DNA of 64,000 nt from Syncephalastrum monosporum B8922 (Eukaryota > Mucoromycota > Mucoromycetes > Mucorales > Syncephalastraceae). The translations under genes were made by a program, and so were the position numbers. Positions 24,336 through 36,923 of this stretch are shown piece by piece. The notes below the pieces were generated by a model. The model did no database searches, had not been told where the DNA came from, and worked only from the letters and a program-made list of their open reading frames with translations. Position 1 is the first letter of the stretch; every line of letters begins with the position of its first letter. The stretch lies in assembly GCA_000697355.1 (NCBI GenBank), contig JNEN01001222.1, positions 124,001 to 188,000 of the forward strand, written 5' to 3'.

Positions 24336-26281
24336 CCCAACAAAAAAATGTATATAGTGTAAATATTATTTTCTTATCTTGAATTACAGTATTTATTTTG
24401 CAGTGCTTAATCGTGATAGTCGAGGTGATAGTACTGCGTGCGTGTATGTTTCTATCCTCGATGTTCGTCATCGTTGCTTTTTCCGGTTGAGGCTTCATTC
24501 GTGCGTATATCAATCACCCTCGGCAGAGACTGGAATCATCGTATTCCGGTAATTGAATATGGGGTTTTGGAGAGCCCAAAGATACTGATCCTTACACGAT
24601 ATCTGTGAAAGTATATACACGACAGAATATGGTATTTTTGACATGGCTTCATAGCGTTCCTCTATATGTACACAGAGTATCAGCTCAGTCAAAGGGAAAC
24701 ATACACTGCTAATCTAACATTTCTTTAATTTATGGACATCAGAAAAATCTGATAGAAAACAGGGCATCCTCGGAGGGATGCTCATAAAACACACACACAT
24801 AAAAGAAATTTGTTTATGAGCATACCTCTAAGGGTGCCTGACGGGCCCATGGGCTGTAGCAGAGTAGACAGTAGATAGCCGCATGCGAGTCCAGAGACAC
24901 AACGGCATGAAACAACGCTATGATCTACAGCGCTCTGTGCATGTTGTGTGCTGGTATATAAGAACAGCAGTACCGCGCCTAGCTGCGTGCGACCTCTGGG
25001 TACTCGTCCGCTTCATGACTCTCTGAGGAATCAACACTCGTGTTCAGGTCGTCAGATATTTCGCTTGTAGGCCCACCCGTCGGAGCTTCAGACCTAGGAC
25101 TTTATCACTACCTCGGTAAGAGCACTAGAGGACAGGAAGTTTGACAAAGACAGAAAAGGAAAGCGCTGATTAGCGGAAGGGCCTCGCAAACGTCATGCAT
25201 TTTCATATAAATGATAACTCACGAATCAACCGCGCCGGGAACCACCGATACGTCTTTACGTAGCTGCGCATAAAGATGATCTGAGGCACGGCTCGAGAGA
25301 AGATCTATATGATGCAAAGTACCGCGTTTCGTGGCCCAAACCTGGAAAATGTTTGGTAAAGTGTATTTGTATTATCTCATGCTCTTCTCCATTTCTCATC
25401 AGCACACGTGTTCCTTCAACAATCCTCAGAGACTGACAAGAAGTTCGCGCTTTTGGCATGGAAAGAGGAATAATGTAATGGGAGACTGCACATCCTACAG
25501 ACTCTCCTCTACTTTTTCGTCTATTTTTCCTCAGTCCGATTGAGCAAGCTCACGATGTTATATTATTTTCAAAATGTAGGTTTCGACGATACCTTCACTA
25601 GAGACAAAGACATCCTAAGTTACATACGTGGCAAGAATCGACGAGGCTCTTGGCAAAAATCTAATGCCATGTATTTCTTCCCTGAGCTTAGAAATACATG
25701 TAATCTTTACGACTGACCGCTTCGATCTTGTCATGCATGCTAGTAACTCACATTTTCTGGTTTTCCCCTCAACCCCAAACACACAAAACTACTCGTATTC
25801 AAACTACAAAAAATGAGAATTAGGAGAGTATAGTCAATGCCATGAAACTTCAAGGAGCCAAGTCGCTCCCTTCCTGGCTGTAGTCAAGTCCACTCTGAGA
25901 GGGTGATAGTTATTATCACTCAAGGCTCTGCTCGTCGTCTTGCTGAATGAGCTCAACAGCTGTCTCTGAAGCCATGGCAGAACGTGCCATCGTATCCATG
26001 CCCGATGAAAGGTTACATGTGTTAACCACTGGCAGAGATGTGCTGACGTGAAGGAGCTGCATGGGAGCAGGACACAAAGGATAAAGCAAGAAAAGGAAAG
26101 AACAGACAAAGGACAAGGTTATCAAAGGTTACACCAAGCGGTAAGAGCTAAAATCGAAAACTTAAAATATGAGTGGATAAGGTGGAGCTGCCATGTGGCT
26201 TATCGAACTTTTTGCATTTTTTATTGCGGCAGGAAAAAAGTGCCTTTTGCAGTAGCCTTTGCTCAACTCCTTTTCTTAAAC
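24336..26281. other. Gene-poor interval
   Basis: Almost 2 kb between the glycine-zipper gene and NOG1. Only short frames without domain features are present on either strand, and no splice combination gave a plausible product. The last 60 bases before NOG1 are T-rich. No repeats or RNA genes recognised. Confidence 0.55.
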
Positions 26282-28282
26282 ATGTCGCTGTACAACTTTA
26301 AAAAGATCGAGCCGGTGCCGACTTCATCCGATTTCATTGACATTATCCTGTCAAAGACGCAGCGCAAGACGCCCACCGTCGTTCACAAGAACTACAACAT
26401 TGGCCGTATCCGACAGTTTTATATGCGTAAGGTCAAGTTCACGCAAGACAATTTCGAAGAGAAGTTCAAGAATATCCTCGACGAATTCCCCAAGCTCGAT
26501 GTAAGTAAAGAAAGGAAAAAATGGAAAGCCAAGAAGTGGGGGGGGACCGTAAAGAGCAGAAGACTGATGTTGGGTATTTCATTCTGCTAGGACATTCACC
26601 CGTTCTACGCCGATCTTATGAATGTGCTGTATGACAAGGATCACTACAAGCTTGCGCTCGGCCAGATCAACACCGCACGCCATTTGATCGACCAGGTGGC
26701 AAAGGATTACTGCCGTCTGCTCAAGTTTGGTGATTCGCTGTACCGGTGCAAGCAGCTCAAGCGGGCTGCGCTGGGTCGTATGGCGACGGTTATGAAGCGG
26801 CAGAAGGACAGTCTGGCGTATCTGGAGCAGGTGCGTCAGCATCTGTCGCGTCTGCCTTCCATCGACCCCAACACACGTACGCTTCTGATCTGCGGTTATC
26901 CCAACGTGGGCAAGTCGAGCTTCATCAACAAAATAACCCGTGCCGAGGTCGATGTGCAGCCTTACGCCTTCACGACCAAGTCGCTGTTTGTGGGTCACAT
27001 GGACTACAAGTACATGCGGTGGCAGGTCATCGATACCCCCGGTATCTTAGATCATCCGCTTGAGGAGCGCAATACGATCGAGATGCAGTCCATCACCGCC
27101 ATGGCCCATCTGCGGTCGTGCATCATGTACTTCATGGATCTCTCCGAGCAGTGCGGCTACAGCATCGAGGACCAGGTCCACCTCTTCCACTCCATCAAGC
27201 CCCTCTTTGCCAACAAACCCATCGTCCTCGTCATCAACAAAATCGACCAGGTCCGCCCCGAGGACCTGCCCGCCGAGCAGAAGGCCCTCATCGAGGACAT
27301 CATGAACCAGGAGAACGCGACGGTGCTGTCCATGTCGTGTTACAACGAGATTGGCGTGATGGACGTGCGCAACGCGGCGTGTGACAAGCTCTTGCAGGCC
27401 CGTGTTGAGATGAAGATGAACAGCAACAAGATCAACGACGTGATCAACAAGATCCATCTGGCCACGCCCGCGCCGCGCGACGGTATTGCCCGTCTGCCCA
27501 ACATCCCCGACGGTGCGCTGGACCGCGTCAAGTACGACAAGAACGACCCGAACCGCCCCAAGACCGAGAAGGACCTCGAGGTCGAGGCCGGCGGTGCAGG
27601 TGTGTACAACTACGACATGAAGAAGAAGTACCTCCTCGAGGACGACGACTGGAAGCACGATGTCATCCCCGAGTTCTGGGAGGGTCACAACGTGGCGGAC
27701 TTCATCGACCCCGACATCGAGGAGAAGCTGGACGCGCTCGAGCGCGAGGAGGAGCGTCTGGAGCAGGAAGGTTTCTACGACCGTGCCGAGAACATGATGG
27801 ACTCGGACGAGGAGGAGCTGCGTTCGACCGCAGATGCCATCCGTGAGCGCAAGAAGCTGATTGTCCAGGCCCATCGCCAGAAGCTCGGTCGCAACCGCCC
27901 CGTGGTTGGCAAGAAGGTCGCGGCCAAGTCGGCCACCGCCAGCGACATGGTCGAAAAGTTGTCCAAGATGGGCATCGACGGCGAGCAGGCTGCCCTCAAG
28001 GCTCAGGGCCGCAAGCGCACACGCGACGCCATGACCGATGCGGACGAGGCCGTGCGCGATGCGGACGCATCCCAGCGCGAGGAGGTCTCCCGCTTCCAGG
28101 CAACTGGCCAGGGCTTCCGCAACGTCCGACAAAAGAAGGAGGCCGAGAAGCAGCGCAAGCTCGACCAGGTGCAGCTCAACAAGTTTGGCAAGCGGGGCGA
28201 GTCCGACCGTGGCATTCAGACCAAGATGCCCAAGCATTTGTTCAGCGGCAAGATGACCATGGGCTCCCGCGACCGCCGATAA
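26282..28282 (+). CDS. NOG1: Nog1 nucleolar GTPase
   Basis: Two exons, 26282-26500 and 26591-28282, giving 636 aa (yeast Nog1 647). The N-terminus [20 protein letters not shown] is nearly invariant in Nog1. The GTPase domain of the Obg/TRAFAC class has G1 [10 protein letters not shown]3 DTPGILD, G4 NKID and a switch region [13 protein letters not shown]. The C-terminal third is charged, with Lys/Arg/Glu coiled helices and a basic tail ending in MTMGSRDRR. Nog1 rides on pre-60S ribosomal particles in the nucleolus, and its C-terminal extension probes the peptide exit tunnel. Strong GC-rich codon bias gives a spurious antisense open frame over 27047-28237. Confidence 0.97.
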
Positions 28283-29155
28283 ACGACCACACTACCACCC
28301 AAAAAAAAAGTGTTCTCGCCTCATTTTTCTTTCCTTTTTCATTTGTGCATGCTTGTTTTCTTTTTTCGAATTCCCTTCCTCTTTTTTTCTTCTTTCTTCT
28401 ATTCTGCAATCATCAATATATAATCTTAGCTACCAAGACCAACATTCTATATGTACAAATGTTTGCTCTGTTTGTCGAATGATTGTCCTGGCCTGAAAGG
28501 TATATAGGAAACGATGAATACCGTACCCCGTTCTTGGTATGCATGCATGCTCATGCAAAGCCAAGGCAACGGTCTCAAATATAGAGCCATGACCTGTCAT
28601 GTCTTGTACGTGTTTTGTCTTTTTGCTTTTCCCTCGTGGGTGCACTCCCTACACTGTACTACAGCACTTTGGCCTCCATTTGTCACTAGAAGAGTCATTG
28701 AATCGGATGAAAAGGGCGACTCAATGTACACATGCCATGGGACAAAACGTGCAATATTATAACAGCCGCGTCAAGGTGGGGACATTTTGGTGTGCACGTT
28801 AAAACAATTAAGCCTGGAAGGGCGTTTTGACTGACACCCTAAGCGTCCTGTCATGTACATAGACATGCATGCAGTATGCATATCTTGATTGATCTGCAAC
28901 GTGTCGCACAAGAAATCAGAAAATTCTTGACTGTGTCTCTTTTGTTATTCTCAGAAGCGCCCTCCTAATTCACCCGTATCCGTGTCAAACCTGTTTGCAA
29001 TTAGAAAGGTCAAAGACGATGAAGTGCGTGTGTGTATATTAAAAGGAAGCATTTTCAAAAACATTTAAGAAAGTAGAATAAGGGGAAAAAGAAGAAAAAG
29101 AAAAAAGTAAAAAAGAAAAGAAACCAAAAATGCAATGCGAATTTAGTCGTGGCGT
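28283..29155. other. Convergent intergenic region NOG1 / HMG-CoA synthase
   Basis: The 3' flanks of two convergent genes. A-rich (29050-29130) and T-rich (28320-28400) tracts fit their 3' UTRs. The short frames between them show no conserved features. Confidence 0.6.
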
Positions 29156-30743
29156 TTAGTCCTTGCGCTTGTAGAAACGGCGCCACTTGTCGTCGATCTT
29201 CTCGACATAGTAGACGCCCGAGGCGATGTGGTCGAGACTGCCCTGGGGGCTGTAGTCACATGCGTTGTGGGTCTGTTCACGGATCTTCATGGCCGCGGCA
29301 AAGTCCTCGGGCTTGGAGTGTGTGCGCGCATCCAGGCGCTGGCGGAGGTTGAGGACGTCCTTGATCTGGGTGGTGTCACCGACGACGCGGAAGGAGACCA
29401 TCGAGGCCGCCAGGCCGGAGCCGTACGAGTAGAGCAAGACGCGCTTCTGCTGGAGGTCGGCCGAAGCGACTTCGGACACGAGCGAGGTCAGACCGGCCCA
29501 GACACCGGCGGTGTACATGTTGCCAATCTGCTTGGGCACGTACGCACACGGACCGACCTTTTGGGTGTATGCCTGCTTGGTGAAGGCGACACAGGCCTTC
29601 TCGAGGTCCCGGTTCTCGAGCGAGTCGGCATAGCTGAGCTCGCCAAAGGCCTGGAGGGACTCGTATTTCGGGTTCTCCTTGTCGAGGCAGTAGTCGTTGT
29701 ACGAGGCGCGGGCAAAGGATTTGGTGACGAGCTTGGCGTAGGGAGAGTGGCAGACGACGTAGTCAATGTCATCCATCGAGGGCTTGTCCTTGCCGGACTG
29801 CTTGCTGAGACGGCTCATGTAGCGGGTGTAGCAGGTATCAAAAGCACGGAGGTAGCATGTGTTGGAGAACTTGCCGTCCACGACAGGATATTCCGAGTGC
29901 ATGTCGGGCTTGTAGAAGTCGTAGGCATGCTCCATGTGGGTGGCGCGAAGACCTGGTTGACACTCAGTCCTTTGCTCTTTCGCATCTGTTTCTTTTTTTT
30001 TTTCTTTTGCTTACCGCGCTCCAAGACAATGGGGGCATCCTTGCCAATCAGCATGGCGACGACACCGGCGCCCGAGGTGGGACGGGCAGCACCGGAGGCA
30101 TAGAGGGCGAGGTCACCGGCGATGACGATGGCCTTGCGGCCGTCCCAGGACGAGGACTCGACCCAGTTGACTGCGTTGGAGAAGGCAGAGAAACCACCGT
30201 AGCAGGCGTTGGTGGTGTCGATACCCTCAATCTCGGTGTTGCCGTGCTCGGCAAACAGGGTCATCAAGGTCGTCTTGACCGCCTTGGACTTGTCGATGAT
30301 GGTTTCCGTGCCCACCTCGAGGCGACCAATGTCGGTGTACGGCACCTTGTACTTCTCCATCAAGTTCTGGACGGCTGAGGATCGAAGAGAAAACAAACAG
30401 GTGAGCCATCCGCTGTCTTTTTCCATTCTTCTCTTTGCCCTCGTCCTTGTGCCCCGATAGAGCGTCATTATTTACCTGTCAAGCAGATCGACTGGATATC
30501 CTCACGATCATCAATGAAAGCCATCTTCTCCTGACCCAGGCCAATGGTGTACTTGCCCGCGCTGACGCCATCAAAGGCCTCCATCTCACTCTGATTGACA
30601 CACTGTAGATGATGGCGAGAACACATGAATATGGGGCGAGATGACGCAGTCGTACAATGTTAACTTACACGAGAGGGGAAGTACATCTCCATGGCAAGAA
30701 CGCCGACGTTCTGAGGATAATGGTCGAAGGATGACTGGGTCAT
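29156..30743 (-). CDS. ERG13: Hydroxymethylglutaryl-CoA synthase
   Basis: Four exons: 30669-30743, 30476-30602, 30015-30374 and 29156-29952, giving 452 aa. The enzyme condenses acetyl-CoA with acetoacetyl-CoA to HMG-CoA, the committed precursor step of the mevalonate and sterol pathway. Family motifs are complete: YFPSR near the start, [15 protein letters not shown], the catalytic cysteine in TTNACYGG (about residue 125), [29 protein letters not shown], and the catalytic His in [11 protein letters not shown]. The C-terminal [14 protein letters not shown] is also typical. There is no mitochondrial leader, so it should be the cytosolic enzyme. The intron in the YFPSR-CVNQSE region is bounded by GTAAGT and CAG. 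A GA tract lies just upstream of the start codon. Confidence 0.97.
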
Positions 30744-31171
30744 GATGAGAAACGGATAAAAAGTAAGTGAGAGAGAGAGAGAGAGAGAGAGATATGTGCA
30801 GGTCAATGTGTCCGCGTCTGCCCACTTTATTATTTTAGTGCAGTATTTTTTTTTTTTTTTGGGTTGGGTGTGACAAAATTTTGGTGGTCCGCGTGCCGTA
30901 TCTGTTTGTGAAGTGTGTGTGATAATTCTGCCCTGTCTGACCGCCCGGCTGCAAATGTTTTGTCGTTGTTGTCGCAGTCCCGAGTCAAATACTGCTGTCT
31001 GTCTGCGACTCCGCAGTTCCCGCTTGCCTTGTTCTTGTACGACGCCCCCCCCCCTTCCCATTCCATTCTCTCTTTCTTTTCATTGTCTATCTCGTTTTCG
31101 TCTGTCGGTCACTCTCTCCTTGTTGGCAGAACAAAGAAATAGACAGGAGGGGGTCACCGATTGCAGCTCGC
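30744..31171. other. HMG-CoA synthase promoter / GUCD1-like 3' flank
   Basis: About 430 bases. The HMG-CoA synthase side begins with a (GA)n tract (30769-30790, read as CT upstream of the minus-strand gene) and has a T-run at 30847-30860. I found no confident sterol-response element. No gene. Confidence 0.55.
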
Positions 31172-32508
31172 TTACTGTTGCAACTTGATCACGATGCTAG
31201 ATAACGCATGATTGGCCCTTTTCTTCTTATTCTTCTTATTGGGCGCCACTTACCAGTCATGGTCAGTGCCCTCGGCTTGTCTTGCCAGGTCAAATTCTGC
31301 AGCGGATATGCTGCACACCTCGTCCGTCACGGCCGGATCACGGTAGAGGAACATGTCTTCCGTCGGATCATAGCCAATCAAGGTCACATAGTGGCCTAAT
31401 CCCGCCAATTCATTCCCCCCAAAACAAAGGGAAAAAAAGACAATATCAGCACAATGAAATCGAGACAAGAGATCTTCGCACGAAGGAGCCAAAAATAACT
31501 TACCGAGATAATCATGCCCTTTCACTCTTTGTAAAAGCATATCGAATTGCCCACACGCCGAAACGATACAGTTTTTCTGTTCCTGAAGGCGAAAGAGGCA
31601 TGCGTTAGCTTCGATACACGCGCGCGCAATCGAGCAAACAAGAGCTGCATCGTTTTTCTTCTTTTTCTTTGGGGGGGGGGGGAAGAGGGAGGGGAGCAAC
31701 GGAAGGGCGTGCGTGGCGAAGCGAGAAAAGAGATTCGGATTGCCATGGAAATAGGGAGGCGTTTTTACCTGGCATAACCTGCATCGCAGGAAGCGTGCAT
31801 CTACAAGGGCGATAATGGCAAACGTGCGGCAGTACAGGAAACGCTTGAAATCCTCCATGGGCAGCATCCTACCCCGCTTGTAGATGAGAAAAGATCATCC
31901 AAAGCGTCGCACCTTCTCCTTGGATTCTTAGCCATTGAAACTTACATGCGCACGATATGGACATGGTGACTCTTGGCGGCCGCAAAGAGCTTGTTAATGC
32001 GCTGCTCGTCCTGATCAAAATCGGCCTTGTAGAACGAGACATGCTGGTAATCCTTTTTGCTACCAAAGTAGCTGGTATAGAAGGTGAAATCTGGGGCGTA
32101 GTTCCGAAGCAGAAATGCAAGGTCGATCGTCCACACGCTATCGTGTGCGCATTCGGTCGTCAGTCGCTCGAGCGTACACTCCTTTCTGCCAACGCCCTGC
32201 AGCACCATTGCAGCACATGCCAGCCTAGGCATGATATCTGAATTAGATAGGCGCACAAGCAGAGAAGTAAAGAGTATGTATTTATATATTATATGATATT
32301 ATACATACCCGCAATCCCAAGATGAATTCTGAATGAACAAGAAAAGGGAAGTTAGAATGAGGGAACCAAGTAGATTGAGATTCCTTCCTGCCTGTAGGAT
32401 ATGAGGGACATAGTGGGTGGGGTTTGCTTGATCGGGAGGCTGAATCATGGCCTGATTGCTTCCATCTGAGACTGAGGCTGGATCCGAGACTGAGCCAGAG
32501 GTGAGCAT
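31172..32508 (-). CDS. GUCD1-like (guanylyl cyclase domain-containing 1) protein
   Basis: Seven exons: 32392-32508, 32309-32328, 31946-32224, 31769-31868, 31504-31582, 31254-31395 and 31172-31196, giving 253 aa (human GUCD1 about 240). Conserved features are VPHILQ-NSSWDCGLACAAMV, SVWTIDLAFLLRNY, FGSKKDYQHVSFYKADFD, GHYVTLIGYD, YRDPAVTDEVCSIS and the tail GTDHDCIVIKL. The WDCG cysteine plus GHYV histidine and the 'RDPA' element resemble a cysteine-peptidase (C39-like) fold. Despite its name the family has no proven cyclase activity. Intron 1 appears to use a GC donor (CAG/GCAGGA) and exon 2 is only 20 nt. The apparent stop after GTDHDW is the intron 6 donor (TG/GTAAGT); the 25-nt last exon restores the family tail. 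Start at 32508 is the first in-frame ATG and less certain. Confidence 0.85.
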
Positions 32509-33400
32509 AGTCCTTATGCGCCCTCTGCTCACTATTCACTGCTGAATTAAGCACAAGCAAGCAGGCACACACGGCAAGCCGGGACTGGTCCAAGTCAGTG
32601 ATCCGCCCCTCTCTAATCCAATCAAATCGCTTTAATCGATATCCACACCGTGCTTTGCATTCACCAGGCATTTGCTAACCACGTGCGCCATTTTGCTTAT
32701 CAAAGAACCACCCATACTTACCATATAGCGAGTCTTTCCTCTTGTCTTATGAGTGTAAGATGCAACTCGAGTCAGTTTGGCTTCCTCGATGGAATAAACG
32801 AGACACACGCGTCTTAACTGGAGGTAAATACAACACAAAGTGAGTTACATACGGCAGAGTACTTCCTCTCCAACCGGGAACACAGCACTTGCTTCCCACG
32901 AGAGCTCATGACTCTTTTTTGCTCTGTATAATATGATCAAGTCAAATTGGGATCAGCAGATGCCCTTCTATCCGCTCTATCTTCCCCTCCGCTTACATCT
33001 CTACCCATATACGTATACCGTACCTTTTTTTTTTTTTTTTTTTTGGTTGACTGCCCTTTTGCCGAACCATTTATGCCTTTGACGATTTTATTAAATTCCG
33101 GAGCATGCTAAAGGGGCTGCCTTCTTGTAAGTCCTCTCGAGCATTCGCCGGGAGAGAGAATGAAAAACCTGAGATGCTCGCGAGAATCCCACGGACATAC
33201 GTTGTCAATGGTTAGTGCTCTATGTACACTGTGTGTCTCTTAGCAGTATGTACGTCACACAAGATGCGGATCAAGAATGTGCCCGAGCAAAAGCACACAC
33301 GGATGCTTCTGACCGAAATTATCTCGCCGCTTCGATCTATTCTATTCTATCAGACACGCAATGCGCAGCCTCCCATACACAGTAGAATGGAAGGTGCGGT

Positions 33401-33431
<31 letters not shown>

Positions 33432-34381
33432 TCCTCGGTAACGAGAAGACATGAAACACTCTTTGGCAGATCAGGATGCGGTCCAAATTATATAAGCTTT
33501 TATTATGATTCCCTTAGCTAGGTAGAGAGATCAATTGGCGTGGCCATGGAAATGAAACGTGAGGAAGATCAAAGTGCATTTTTTGGCAAGCCGACGTCCA
33601 AAGGGAGGTCTTGTAACACGGCAAGGTCGATGGAAAAGGGTACCAAATAGATCCCATCGTTGAAGAATAATTAAAACGATCGGGTGCCTGAGAATCGATT
33701 TAAAGCAGAAAAATTTTGGATTTGTGCCGGAGGTACGTCGTACTGCACTACGACTCTTTTAGAAGTGCTTATTGCCACCATTCTCATTCTTATTATGTAC
33801 TGACAGTGTGTGCCTGGATTTTCTATCTTTGGTCGCGACCAGTCAAAATTAAAGTGCACCCACTTAACCGCTAGTCATATTCCAATAGACAGTCACCGGC
33901 TCTGCTTTCTGTCTGTAATTTGACTTGTAGGCTCTTGTCCCGCGTAAGTTTCAAGTTTGCCTGAGTCGCACTGCTGATGTCAACCATGCGGAAGGATCAA
34001 GTAGAAGAAATATTACCACTGCAAACCTCGCTTAAGCCTACACGTAGAAAAATACAAACTCTCAACTCAGCGTGACTGTCACTGTACAAATACAATATAC
34101 ACATATATGTATGTATAATATATGTGTATATAGCTCTCTTTTCTTTCTTTCTCAACTCTTCTTGGCGGCCAAGTAAAGAATGATCGTTCATTTTGTATCA
34201 TTGGCTGGGGCAAATCGGCCAGCGTGTTTCACAAGAAATCAAGGCAAACAAGACTTCAAATTGTGATGTTCTTTTCAGGCTCCGCAGAGTAAGCTACGAG
34301 TAGCGGGTATCCGAGTCGGTCTCTGTTCTGTTCTGTTCTGTTAGGACCCTTCTATTCTATTTTCAACATCTGGCCGTTGCG
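32509..34381. other. Gene-poor interval with CCAG repeat
   Basis: About 1.9 kb without a plausible gene. It holds a T-run at about 33027-33044, a GCCA tetranucleotide array near 33405-33431, TA-rich sequence near 34090-34130 and a TTCTG repeat at 34322-34342. The last lies just upstream of the kinase start codon and may be part of its promoter or leader. Confidence 0.6.
33405..33431. repeat. GCCA tetranucleotide repeat
   Basis: Nearly seven perfect GCCA units in intergenic DNA. Confidence 0.9.
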
Positions 34382-36793
34382 ATGCACAATCAGTTTGCAG
34401 CACCCAGGCAACCGCGTATACCGGAACAGCAGGGCGTAGGTCAGACGCTTCCGCCTGTTCCGGTCGGCATCGATCCATCCGCTTCGCCGCCTCTGCCGCC
34501 GGGTGCCATGCCAAACGGCTCCCACGTCCAAGTCCAGAAGTACACGGTCATCACGCATAACTTTATTGCCGAAGGTACTGGATAGATCATTTGACGTGTC
34601 TATTCATGTGTACGGTAAAATCTAGGTGGATTTGCCCACGTCTATCTCGCCCGAATCGAAGGCAAATCGGGTTATGTCGTGCTCAAGCGAGTCGCTGTTC
34701 CCGATACAGAACGCCTGCAGACCGTCGAAAAGGAGATCACGTTCATGGTATGCAGCTCGCATCATTCCTATAGAGTCAAACGAATACTCACGGCTGTCTT
34801 GCCGTTAGCGACGATTGGGTGACCACAAGAACATTGTGCGTTACTATGCTTCGCGCATCGATCCTCTTCCCTCGGGTGGCTTCGAAGCCTTCATCTTGAT
34901 GGAATACTGCCCAGGTAACATTGACGCATTGGCTGAGAGGAGATTCCCGAATCTCCCTTCCATGGCTTAAATTTGTTGACAATGATGATATCATTTTAGG
35001 CGGCGGTGTCATTGATCTCATGAATCGGCGTTTACAACAGCGGCTCACCGAACCCGAAGTGCTGAAAATCTTTAGCGACGTTTGCGAGGTGAATATCAAC
35101 CCCACCTTTGATCTCATTTTCCCCTAATATGAAATAGGCCTTGGCATACATGCACTACTGTAATCCGCCCGTGCTGCATAGAGATTTGAAGGTGAGTACA
35201 GAGCACATGGTCCAATGGGCGCAATATCTCATCTTCGTTCTAGGTTGAGAATATCCTCATCCTGTCCCATGATCAATTCAAACTGTGTGATTTCGGCTCG
35301 GCCGCCCTCTCGCGAGGGGACTATGTACCCAAGACGCTCCAAGATGTACAAAAGACCGAAGATGATATACAGCGACACACGACGCTGCAATACCGTGCCC
35401 CCGAGATGATCGATATCTACCAGCGAAAGCCCATCAACGAGAAGGCCGATATCTGGGCCCTCGGTGTCCTCCTTTACAAGTTGTGCTACTACACGACGCC
35501 TTTTGAGGAGCAAGGGCAGCTTGCGATTCTGAACGCGCGGTACTCGTTCCCAAGTCAGCCGGTATTTTCTGAAGGCATTCAGCGGTTGATCAGCTGGCTC
35601 CTCCAGGAGGACCAGACCCAGCGGCCTACAATTTACCAGGTTGTCAAGACCGTGTGTCACATGCGAGGCAAGGAGTGTCCTATTCGAGACGTAAGTGTGG
35701 GTTTGTTTCCGGGTGATGCGTATGTTGGAACTCATCGTGCTTCTAGATATACAAAGAAACCAAACGGTCGAGCGTTTCACCTTATGCATCACCCCAGCAA
35801 CCGCAACAACAGCAACAGCCGAACCGCAGTCCGCCCGCTCAGAAAGATAGTCCGAACACGATCTTTGAAAAGCTGCCAGCGCCTCCGCAACAGGTACCCA
35901 ACATTGTGCCCATGCGGCGGGGTCGCCCTGTACGACATGCCAAGAGCGCGTCGCAATCACAGCAGCAGCAGCAACAACAAGGACAAATGTCCCTTGCCGA
36001 TTTCGACCCATTTGATCCCTCGCACGTCAAGGGCGGTGACGAATCCGTATCTGAAAAACCAGCCTCCTCGAATCGTGACAGCATTTTGGCCTTTGAGTCG
36101 GATTTCCAGCCGCGTGTGTCGAGCCAGTTGACACCGGAGACACAGCCGTCCTCGGCGAACCATTCGCCTGATCACACGAAACGGCTTAGCTCAGAGGTCA
36201 AGGGCAGCCACCCCGCCAGTCCACTGTCGTCTACTTCCCATGTCCAAAAGTCATCGGAAGGCCCTCAAGGGGTAGAACCGGTGGCGTCGGTGAGCAGTAG
36301 CTACAGGAGCGAGTCGCATGATGATCGGCCGACATTGCGCACGGCCGTCAGCTCCGATATTGAGGCCCGTTTCCAGTCCCTCAAGATGCGCGCTAACCAA
36401 TCCTCCCCGTCATTTTCCTCCTCGTCCTCGTCCCCCGTTGCTGTTCCTTCTTCTTCTTCTTTGGGCGCTCCAGCAGTCGACACCGCTTCCGCCCCGAACC
36501 CTACGCATCTCTCCTCCTCCTCGTCTTCCTCGTCTCCTTCGATACCCGCTGTCTCTGCCCCTGCTACCGCGTCGCTCACGGGTGACCTGAGCAATCACAG
36601 TCAACACAGCAAAAAGCCGCCGCCACCGCCCAAGCCCGCGCGTTTCCGCATCGCCAAATCCCCCGCGACGGGAGAGGAAGGCCTTGCACCCGAAGAAGGT
36701 CTGTCGCGTAAACCCTCACTCACCGACTTTGAGAGCAAGTTCCCGTCGATCGAAGAGCTGTATAAGCAGGTGCCGGTAGCACCCAAAGAGTAG
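34382..36793 (+). CDS. NAK-family Ser/Thr kinase (Ark1/Prk1/AAK1 type)
   Basis: Seven exons: 34382-34574, 34626-34747, 34809-34914, 35000-35088, 35138-35191, 35244-35690 and 35747-36793, giving 685 aa. The kinase domain (about residues 55-330) has the Gly-rich loop EGGFAHVYLA, catalytic Lys in YVVLKRV, HRDLKVENILIL, DFGSAAL and YRAPEM. The combination HRDLKVEN with KLCDFGSA and the absence of a long activation-loop insert is typical of the Numb-associated kinase family. In yeast Ark1/Prk1 phosphorylate Pan1 and other endocytic coat proteins at actin patches. The C-terminal half is disordered, Gln/Ser/Pro-rich, with Pro runs (KKPPPPPKPARFR) that could bind SH3 domains, as in Prk1 binding to Abp1. 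All junctions are in frame. Confidence 0.93.
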
Positions 36794-36923
36794 AAAATAT
36801 GAGGGCAACATAGGCATAGCGGAATTACAATTAGGGATTTTTTGATTTTGCTGCTTTTTTTTTTTTTTCTCTCGACGCCTACCTCATAAAGAACATTCCA
36901 CAAACCAGGAAAAAAAAGACGCC

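Noticed and set aside
27047..28237. 396-aa minus-strand open frame opposite NOG1
   Set aside because: Shadow of NOG1 codon bias; leucine/valine-rich without family motifs.
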